NCBI RefSeq assembly: GCF_011761235.1
Contig: NZ_JAAOYW010000002.1
Coordinates: 496,001-560,000 of the forward strand
DNA from: Frigoribacterium faeni
GTDB taxonomy: Bacteria; Actinomycetota; Actinomycetes; Actinomycetales; Microbacteriaceae
Direction of reading: 5' to 3'
DNA length: 64,000 nucleotides
Both the position numbers and the translations under genes were made by a program. Of this stretch, positions 58,254 through 64,000 are shown piece after piece. How positions within the stretch are numbered: position 1 is the stretch's first letter; every line of letters begins with the position of its first letter. Under the pieces are notes generated by a model. It had not been told where the DNA came from. It saw only the letters and a list, made by a program, of their open reading frames with translations, and made no database searches.

Positions 58254-58682
58254 TCAGCAGGCGCCGTCCTTGACGGATCCGCTGTTGCTGATGCTGAAGG
58301 GCTTCTCGGTCTTGCCCTTGCCGTTGATGCAGAAGGTGCTGCTGCCGGCGGTCGGGGCCGTGCCGTACGAGAGGACGGTGTCCGTGCTCTGCGTGAAGCC
58401 GTAGTCGGCCAGCGTCGCGAGGTTGAACTGGGCTGCGGTCGGCGCCGTGCCCTTCTCGGTCTGGTAGGCGACGACGGCGATCTTCGCGTTCGACAGGTCG
58501 CTCTTCACCGACGAGTCACGCGCGTTGTTCTGCACGTTGAGGTACACGGGGATGGCGATCGCGGCGAGGATGCCGATGATGATGACGACGACGAGGAGCT
58601 CGATGAGCGTGAAGCCCTTGTCCTTGTCCTCGGCGAGGTTCTGGCGGCGGGCGGAGAGCTTGCCCATGAGTGCGAAGTACAT
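58254..58682 (-). CDS. pilA: Major type IV pilin (PilA type)
   Basis: 142 residues. Prepilin leader ending KG before FTLIELLVVVIIIGILAAIAIPVY, Glu at +5, N-terminal hydrophobic helix and a C-terminal Cys pair (FC, GAC) that could form the D-loop. Closest in form to the PilA/GspG class; the dedicated terminators on both sides support a highly expressed major pilin. The first ATG (58682, leader of 23 residues) is used; an alternative is 58667. Confidence 0.9.
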   Translation of the reverse strand: MYFALMGKLSARRQNLAEDKDKGFTLIELLVVVIIIGILAAIAIPVYLNVQNNARDSSVKSDLSNAKIAVVAYQTEKGTAPTAAQFNLATLADYGFTQSTDTVLSYGTAPTAGSSTFCINGKGKTEKPFSISNSGSVKDGAC

Positions 58683-58890
58683 GACTGGTCCGTTCGAGAT
58701 CGGGTGCGGGAGAGGTGATCGGAGGCGGTCACGTCGTTCCCGCCGGAGATGACTCTCCCAGCCGCCGAGACCGACGAGAATCCCGCAGACGGGGGGTTTT
58801 CGCCGCCGACGCGGCCCCAGTCCGGGTCACCCCCGAACGGGAAGAACCCCAGTTCAGGGGTAGACAGCTGATCTACACCTGTCGCACAGA
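58683..58890 (-). promoter_or_regulatory. pilA upstream region
   Basis: 208 bp between the pilC terminator and pilA. It must hold the pilA promoter, but no clear -35/-10 pair is seen. Features are GTAGA/TCTAC (58860-58864 / 58872-58876) and an imperfect CCCCGAAC/GTTCAGGGG inverted repeat around 58831-58860. Confidence 0.4.
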
Positions 58891-58923
58891 GAGAGGGGCC
58901 CGGCCGACGGCCGGGCCCCTCTC
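58891..58923 (-). terminator. pilC terminator
   Basis: GAGAGGGGCCCGGCC (58891-58905) pairs perfectly with GGCCGGGCCCCTCTC (58909-58923): 15-bp stem, 3-nt loop, 17 bp past the pilC stop. Confidence 0.92.
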
Positions 58924-58940
58924 GAGAGGTGGTGCAGGTG

Positions 58941-60173
58941 CTACTTGATCAGCGACGTGATCTGGAAGATCGGCAGGTAGAGGGCGACGATCATGCCGCC
59001 CACGACGACGCCGAGGAACGCGATGAGCAGCGGCTCGATCAGCGACGTGAGCGACTCGGTGGTCGACTTGACCTCCTGGTCGTAGAAGTCCGCCACCTTC
59101 TCGAGCATCGTCTCGAGCGACCCGGCGTCCTCGCCGACGGCGATCATCTGCGTCACCATCGGCGGGAAGACCCCGGACGCCGTCAGGGGCGCGGCGATCG
59201 ACTCGCCCTGCCGCACCGACTCGGCGACGTCGACCAGCGCCTCCTCGAGCACGTAGTTGCCCGAGACCTCGCCGACGATGCGCAGCGCGGTGAGGATGGG
59301 CACGCCGGCGCCGATCATGTTCGAGAAGTTGCGCGAGAAGCGGGCGATGGCGATCTTGCGCAGCAGGTCGCCGAAGACCGGCAGCTTGAGCTTGACGGGA
59401 TCGAGCTTCGACCTGACCTTGACGGAGTTCTTGTTGGTCCGCCACCAGATCGAGAAGCCGATGCCGACGACGATGGCCACGGGCAGGACGACCGGCATGG
59501 CCTTGGACGCGTAGACGAGCATCATCGTCGGCAGCGGGAGCTGCCCGCCGAGGTTCGTGAACATCTCCTGGAAGACGGGCACGATGAACGTCAGCATGAC
59601 GACGACGGCGACGAGCGACATGACGAGCACGACGACCGGGTAGGTCATGGCCGACTTGATCGTCGAGCGCAGCTCCACCTCCTTCTCGAAGTTGTCCGCC
59701 GTCGACTCGAGCGCCTTGTCGAGGAACCCGCCGACCTCGCCGGCCCGGATCATGTTGATCATCAGGGGCGGGAAGTGCTTGTCGTGCTTGCCGACCGCGT
59801 CGGAGAACGAGACGCCGGTCTCGACGTCGTCGCGCACCTCCTGCATGACCTTCTGCAGGGTCTTGTTGTCGACCTGGTCGGCGAGGATCGTCAGGGTGCG
59901 CAGCAGGGACAGGCCGGACGCGATCATCGTCGCCATCTGGCGCGACATGACCGCGACCTCCTTCATCTTGACGCCGCCGCCGCCGAGGCCGCCGAGCGAG
60001 ATCTCGCGCTGCAGGCCCGTTCCGTCGCTCGCCGCGGCGATCGAGATGGGCTGGACGCCCATCGTGCGCAGCCGCGTGACGACGGCGCCCTCGCTCGACG
60101 CGTCGACCTTGCCCTTGACGACCTTGCCGGCCGAGTCGCGGCCCTTGTAGGCGTAGGCGGTGCTGGTGGCCAT
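58941..60173 (-). CDS. pilC: Type IV pilus platform protein PilC
   Basis: 410 residues; membrane platform that converts ATPase rotation into pilin insertion. Two T2SSF domains: SRQMATMIASGLSLLRTLTIL with GVSFSDAVGKHDKHFPPLMINMIRAGEVGGFLDKAL, and FSNMIGAGVPILTALRIVGEV with GVFPPMVTQMIAVGEDAGSLETML. Three or four spans. ATG 60173 shares its A with the pilT TGA. Confidence 0.95.
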   Translation of the reverse strand: MATSTAYAYKGRDSAGKVVKGKVDASSEGAVVTRLRTMGVQPISIAAASDGTGLQREISLGGLGGGGVKMKEVAVMSRQMATMIASGLSLLRTLTILADQVDNKTLQKVMQEVRDDVETGVSFSDAVGKHDKHFPPLMINMIRAGEVGGFLDKALESTADNFEKEVELRSTIKSAMTYPVVVLVMSLVAVVVMLTFIVPVFQEMFTNLGGQLPLPTMMLVYASKAMPVVLPVAIVVGIGFSIWWRTNKNSVKVRSKLDPVKLKLPVFGDLLRKIAIARFSRNFSNMIGAGVPILTALRIVGEVSGNYVLEEALVDVAESVRQGESIAAPLTASGVFPPMVTQMIAVGEDAGSLETMLEKVADFYDQEVKSTTESLTSLIEPLLIAFLGVVVGGMIVALYLPIFQITSLIK

Positions 60174-61987
60174 CAGTTGCTCCCGATCGAGAAGGCGTCG
60201 CCGAAGTCGATGCCGGCGTCGAGGCCGGTCGTCTCGGACTTGTTGATCACGCGGGTGACGAGGCGGTCGAAGCCCTCGGTGTCGTGCACCTTCTCCATCG
60301 CCGCCTTGTGCGTGACGGTGCCGGTGTTGACGAGGTCTGCCAGCTTCTGGTCCATCGTGTGCATGCCGAGGTCGCGCCCCGCCTGCATCGACGACGCGAT
60401 CTGGTACGTCTTGCCCTCGCGCACGAGGTTGCCGATGGCCGGGGTCATCATCATGATCTCGGTGGCGACGACACGGCCCTTGCCGCCCGCCTTCGGCAGC
60501 AGCGTCTGGCAGACGACCCCCTGCAGGGTCGACGCGAGCTGGGTGCGCACCTGGTCCTGCTGGTGCGGCGGGAACACGTCGATGACGCGGTCGATCGTCT
60601 GCGCGGCGCTCTGCGTGTGCAGCGTGGCGAAGACGAGGTGGCCGGTCTCGGCGGCGGTCAGCGCGACCGAGATCGTCTCGAGGTCGCGGAGCTCGCCGAT
60701 CAGGATGACGTCCGGGTCCTGGCGCAGCACGTGCTTGAGGGCGTTCGCGAAGCTGTGCGTGTCGTTGCCGACCTCGCGCTGGTTGACGATCGCCTTCTTG
60801 TGCTGGTGCATGAACTCGATCGGGTCCTCGACCGTCACGATGTGGTCGGCGCGCGTGCGGTTCACGAGGTCGATCAGAGCGGCGAGCGTCGTCGACTTGC
60901 CCGAGCCGGTGGGGCCCGTGACGAGCACGAGGCCGCGGGGCAGCTTCGCGAAGCGGCTGACCACCTCGGGCACCCCGAGGTCGTGCAGCTGCTTGATCTC
61001 GGTCGGGATCAGGCGGAACGCCGCGCCCATCGCGCCGCGCTGCTGGTAGAAGTTCACGCGGAAGCGCGACTCGTCCGACAGCGAGTACGCGAAGTCGAGC
61101 TCGAGCGCCTCGTCGAACTGGGCCCGCATGGCGGGGGTGAGCAGGCTGGTCAGCGCGGCCGCGACGGTCGGGGCGTCCCAGGGCTCGCCGCCGGGCAGGG
61201 CCGGCTGCAGCGCGCCGTCGACGCGGACGGTCGGGACGGCGTCGACCGTGACGTGCAGGTCGGACGCGCCCTGCAGCACGACCTCGCAGAGCGCCGAGAT
61301 GAGGGCCGGGTGCGCCTGGGTGCGGGCGTGCTCGTGCAGCTCGATGCCGGGTCGGGACATGACCGGGGCGGCGAGGGGCGCCTCCTCGGCGACGTGCTGG
61401 GGGCTGGTCGGCGCGAACGACGGCACGCGCAGCAGGCCGCCGTCGCCCAGCTGCGGCGAAGTCGGCGCGGCCGACGACACGTCGGGCGCGGAGGCAGCCG
61501 AGGAGGCGGCGGCCGCGTCCTCGAGGGCGGCCTCGGCAGCGAGCCACGGCGGCATGTACGCACCAGGTACTGCGACACCGGGCACCGCCGCGCCGGGCAC
61601 TGCCGCGCCCGGCCCGCCCACCGCGGGGCTCGCCGGGGCGACCTGGGCCGCGGGCGTCTCGGCCTCGTCGAAGCGGGGGTCGCTCCACGGGGTGCGGGCG
61701 GGCATGCCGCCGCCCTCGAGGGCGCTGGCGAGACGGGCGGCGCGACGGCTCGTGGGAGCGGGCGTGGGGCTCCAGCCGAGCACCGCCTCCCCTGCCTCCT
61801 CGTCGTCCATCGAGTAGACGGGGCCGTGCTCGTCGTCGCCGCGGTGGGGCGACATGGGCGAGACGGCCGGCGGCAACTCCCACGCGGTGGCGGGCGTCTG
61901 GGTGCTCAGGTCGTTGCCGGGCGTGCCGGGGGTCCAGCCGTCGGCGGGGTCGACCTGGTCGGGGATCTCGAAGACGTTGTCGCTCAT
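60173..61987 (-). CDS. pilT: Twitching motility ATPase PilT with long N-terminal extension
   Basis: 604 residues; the PilT ATPase core (~220-604) has ASDLHVTVD, Walker A GPTGSGKST (358-366), Asp box TVEDPIEFMH, Walker B RQDPDVILIGELRD (PilT-type IRDLET form), the His box and the retraction-type AIRNLIRE-like AIGNLVREGK. It powers pilus retraction. The first ~215 residues are Pro/Ala/Glu-rich with a VPGAAVPG repeat, which PilT proteins normally lack. ATG 61987 with a purine-rich site upstream. Confidence 0.92.
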   Translation of the reverse strand: MSDNVFEIPDQVDPADGWTPGTPGNDLSTQTPATAWELPPAVSPMSPHRGDDEHGPVYSMDDEEAGEAVLGWSPTPAPTSRRAARLASALEGGGMPARTPWSDPRFDEAETPAAQVAPASPAVGGPGAAVPGAAVPGVAVPGAYMPPWLAAEAALEDAAAASSAASAPDVSSAAPTSPQLGDGGLLRVPSFAPTSPQHVAEEAPLAAPVMSRPGIELHEHARTQAHPALISALCEVVLQGASDLHVTVDAVPTVRVDGALQPALPGGEPWDAPTVAAALTSLLTPAMRAQFDEALELDFAYSLSDESRFRVNFYQQRGAMGAAFRLIPTEIKQLHDLGVPEVVSRFAKLPRGLVLVTGPTGSGKSTTLAALIDLVNRTRADHIVTVEDPIEFMHQHKKAIVNQREVGNDTHSFANALKHVLRQDPDVILIGELRDLETISVALTAAETGHLVFATLHTQSAAQTIDRVIDVFPPHQQDQVRTQLASTLQGVVCQTLLPKAGGKGRVVATEIMMMTPAIGNLVREGKTYQIASSMQAGRDLGMHTMDQKLADLVNTGTVTHKAAMEKVHDTEGFDRLVTRVINKSETTGLDAGIDFGDAFSIGSN

Positions 61988-62045
61988 GCGGGCTCCCCCT
62001 CGGGTGCGGTGCGGCGGACGGACGGGACGGGACGGGGCGAGGCGC

Positions 62046-63719
62046 TCACGCGACGACCCGCAGGATCTCTTCGACGCTCGTGAGGCCGAGCTTCGCCTTG
62101 GCCCAGCCGTCGTGGCGGAGGCTGACCATGCCCTGCTCGGCGGCGACGCGCGCGATCTCGGCGCTCGACGCACGGGCGACGGCGAGGCGCTCGATCTCCT
62201 CGGAGACGCTCATCACCTCGTGCAGGGCGATGCGGCCGCGGTAGCCGGTGTTCGAGCACTGGGCGCAGCCGACGGGCTGGTAGACCAGCGGCGCGGGCTC
62301 GTCGAGCCGCACGGGGAACCGCAGGTGCTCGAGCTGGCGGGGCGTGTACGACGTCGGCGTCTTGCAGCGGTCGCAGAGGCGCCGGGCGAGGCGCTGGGCG
62401 ACGACGCAGTCGATGGCGCTGCCGACGAGGAACGGCTCGATGCCCATCTCGGTGAGGCGGGTGATGGCGCTCGGGGCGTCGTTCGTGTGCAGCGTGCTCA
62501 GCACGAGGTGGCCGGTCAGCGACGCCTCGATGGCGATCTGGGCGGTCTCGTGGTCGCGGATCTCGCCGAGCAGGACGACGTCGGGGTCGGACCGCAGGAT
62601 GCTGCGCAGCGCGCCGGCGAAGGTCAGGCCCGCCTTGGGGTTGACCTGCACCTGGTTGATGCCGTCCATGCGGTACTCGACCGGGTCCTCGACCGTGATG
62701 ACGTTGATCTCGGGCCGCGCCACGGCGTTCAGGGTCGTGTACAGGGTGGTCGACTTGCCCGAGCCGGTGGGGCCCGTGACGAGGATCATGCCGTAGGGCT
62801 TCGAGTACGAGGCGGCGTACACGTCGAAGTTGCGCTCGAGCAGGTTGAGGTCGCGCAGGCTCATCGACGTGTTCGAGTTGTCGAGGATCCGCATGACGAC
62901 CTTCTCGCCCCACACGGTCGGCAGCGTGGCGACGCGCAGGTCGATCTGGCGGCCGCCGTGGCGCACCGACATGCGGCCGTCCTGGGGGCGGCGGCGCTCG
63001 GCGATGTCGATCTCGCTCATGATCTTGAGGCGAGAGATGACGCCGTTCTGGATCGCCTTCGGGGCGGGCTGCATCTCGTGCAGCACGCCGTCGATGCGGT
63101 ACCGGATGCGCACGTCGTGCTCGGCCGGCTCGATGTGGATGTCGGAGGCGTGGTCGGTGATCGCCTGGCTGACGAGCAGGTTGACGAAGCGCACGATCGG
63201 CACGTCGTCGTCGGGGCCGGCGGAGGCGATGTCGGCCTGGGCGGCCTCGACGGCGTTCGTCTCCTCCTCGAGGGTCGAGGTCAGGTCGTTGAGCTCGTCG
63301 TCGGCACGGAGGTAGCGGTCGAGGGCGGCCTGCAGGTCGGCGCGGTCGGCGAGCACGGGCTCGACGCCGATCTTCAGGGCGGCGCGCACGTCGTCGATCG
63401 CGAAGACGTCGCCCGGGTCGGCCATGGCGAGCAGGAGGAGGCCGTCGCGCACCGCGATCGGCAGCACGCTGTGCCGGCGGCAGACCGCGGCGGGCACCAT
63501 CGTGACGGCGGCGCGGTCGACGGGGTAGTCGACGAGCTCGACGAAGTCGACCCCGTTGGCCTGGGCCCGGGCGCGGGCCACCTGCGCGGTGGTCACGGTG
63601 CCGGACTCGAGCAGCTCCCGGATGGACGCCTCCTCGTCGGCGCCGCGGCGGCCCACACGGTCGAGGTGCTCCATGGGCAGCAGGCCGTGCAGGATCAGGA
63701 TCTCGGTCATCGAAGCCAC
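62046..63719 (-). CDS. pilB: Type IV pilus assembly ATPase PilB
   Basis: 557-residue extension ATPase. MshEN-type N-terminal domain (~1-145), then the hexamer core: [26 protein letters not shown], Walker A GPTGSGKST (316-324), VEDPVEYRMDGINQVQVN, RSDPDVVLLGEIRDHETA and the zinc motif CDRCK / CAQC. The GTG at 63719 lies 8 nt past GAGGAG and is preferred; ATG 63710 is the alternative. First gene of the pilB-pilT-pilC unit; 58 bp before pilT. Confidence 0.94.
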   Translation of the reverse strand: MASMTEILILHGLLPMEHLDRVGRRGADEEASIRELLESGTVTTAQVARARAQANGVDFVELVDYPVDRAAVTMVPAAVCRRHSVLPIAVRDGLLLLAMADPGDVFAIDDVRAALKIGVEPVLADRADLQAALDRYLRADDELNDLTSTLEEETNAVEAAQADIASAGPDDDVPIVRFVNLLVSQAITDHASDIHIEPAEHDVRIRYRIDGVLHEMQPAPKAIQNGVISRLKIMSEIDIAERRRPQDGRMSVRHGGRQIDLRVATLPTVWGEKVVMRILDNSNTSMSLRDLNLLERNFDVYAASYSKPYGMILVTGPTGSGKSTTLYTTLNAVARPEINVITVEDPVEYRMDGINQVQVNPKAGLTFAGALRSILRSDPDVVLLGEIRDHETAQIAIEASLTGHLVLSTLHTNDAPSAITRLTEMGIEPFLVGSAIDCVVAQRLARRLCDRCKTPTSYTPRQLEHLRFPVRLDEPAPLVYQPVGCAQCSNTGYRGRIALHEVMSVSEEIERLAVARASSAEIARVAAEQGMVSLRHDGWAKAKLGLTSVEEILRVVA

Positions 63720-63880
63720 GGGTGCATCTCCTCGGTACGCGCACCCGGCATGTCGGGGTCCGGGCGGCACAGGTCCTCGGGAGTCGTCCCGAGCAGTCGC
63801 CACGCTACGGCCGTGCCGTGCCCCCGACACGTCCCAGTGAGGGTGCCCCCCGTCTGCGTCACAGCGTCGGGACGGCAGGG

Positions 63881-63894
63881 CCGAGGAGGCGCCG
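63881..63894. repeat. Dispersed motif copy upstream of pilB
   Basis: CCGAGGAGGCGCCG in the region upstream of the pilus operon. Confidence 0.55.
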
Positions 63895-63898
63895 GGCA

Positions 63899-63935
63899 CG
63901 CCCAGAAAGGGGGCCGTCGTCGCCCAGAACGGGGG
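63899..63935 (-). promoter_or_regulatory. Direct repeat pair upstream of pilB
   Basis: CGCCCAGAAAGGGGG (63899-63913) and CGCCCAGAACGGGGG (63921-63935) differ at one base and are 22 bp apart, i.e. two helical turns. About 180-215 bp upstream of pilB; a candidate activator or repressor site. No promoter hexamers were identified with confidence in 63720-64000. Confidence 0.45.
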
Positions 63936-64000
63936 ATGGCACGCCGCTCGGCGCGACTGGTCTAGTGGACGTCGGCGGTCCTGGGCACGACAGGTGTGGC

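Noticed and set aside
58683-58890. Cyclic-di-GMP riboswitch in the pilA leader
   Set aside because: No GEMM-type conserved core was found; only short imperfect inverted repeats are visible.
61854-63965. 703-residue plus-strand frame opposite pilB
   Set aside because: Shadow frame; composition is Arg/Val/Gly/Asp-rich and PilB on the other strand is complete.

Overview
The window is high-GC, gene-dense DNA that reads as a chromosome segment of an actinobacterium. The S10-spc-alpha ribosomal operons, the glmM/glmS/coaA and acpS-alr-tsaE neighbourhoods, HrcA/CIRCE control of groES, short stop/start overlaps (ATGA, GTGA, TAATG) and many GTG starts all fit. A Microbacteriaceae member (Frigoribacterium/Curtobacterium/Clavibacter-like) is my inference from gene content and order; no rRNA or marker search could be run. 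Almost everything from about 20 kb onward is on the minus strand. No tRNA, rRNA, CRISPR, insertion sequence or prophage was recognised.

Layout. 1-3.5 kb: two ATPase genes of a branched-chain amino acid importer, convergent with a lipoprotein binding protein. 3.6-8.0 kb: a RarD-type permease, solitary groES with two CIRCE operators, a methyltransferase with a THUMP-like tail, and two DUF4190-type membrane proteins. 8.1-15.4 kb: tRNA t6A genes tsaD-rimI-tsaB, an SDR/XRE regulator pair, then tsaE, two tandem alanine-racemase-like genes and acpS. 15.4-19.7 kb: glmS, coaA and glmM (amino-sugar and CoA supply). 19.7-22.2 kb: rpsI, rplM, a GNAT acetyltransferase and truA. 22.4-25.1 kb: a large secreted nuclease with a sortase-like LAYTG anchor. 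25.4-28.6 kb: rplQ, rpoA, rpsK, rpsM, rpmJ, infA. 28.8-30.1 kb: an LCP-family cell-wall gene on the opposite strand. 30.1-42.6 kb: map, adk, secY and the spc and S10 operons up to rpsJ. 43.1-45.3 kb: three accessory genes (DarT-like ADP-ribosyltransferase, topoisomerase IB, MT0933-like small protein). 45.5-49.8 kb: tuf, fusA, rpsG, rpsL. 50.2-50.7 kb: a small membrane protein. 50.8-63.7 kb: a type IV pilus cluster, in transcription order pilB-pilT-pilC, pilA, then pilV-pilW-pilX-pilD-pilM-pilN-pilO.

How it works together. Most of the segment is growth machinery: translation, protein export, RNA polymerase alpha, t6A modification and peptidoglycan precursor supply. The pilus block supplies an export/assembly ATPase, a retraction ATPase, a platform protein, a peptidase, one major pilin, minor pilins and a PilMNO alignment complex without a secretin, as expected for a cell with no outer membrane. 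Terminator-like hairpins on both sides of pilA make the major pilin a separate expression unit.

Most interesting: a short dispersed motif around GAGGAGGCGCGGG, found mostly next to stop codons and in several places forming an arm of a hairpin; an orphan DarT-like protein with an N-terminal zinc-knuckle-like motif just upstream of the S10 operon; two divergent tandem Alr paralogues; repeated perfect hairpins inside the ribosomal operons, including two at the place where rpsN is missing; and accessory genes set into otherwise conserved gene blocks.
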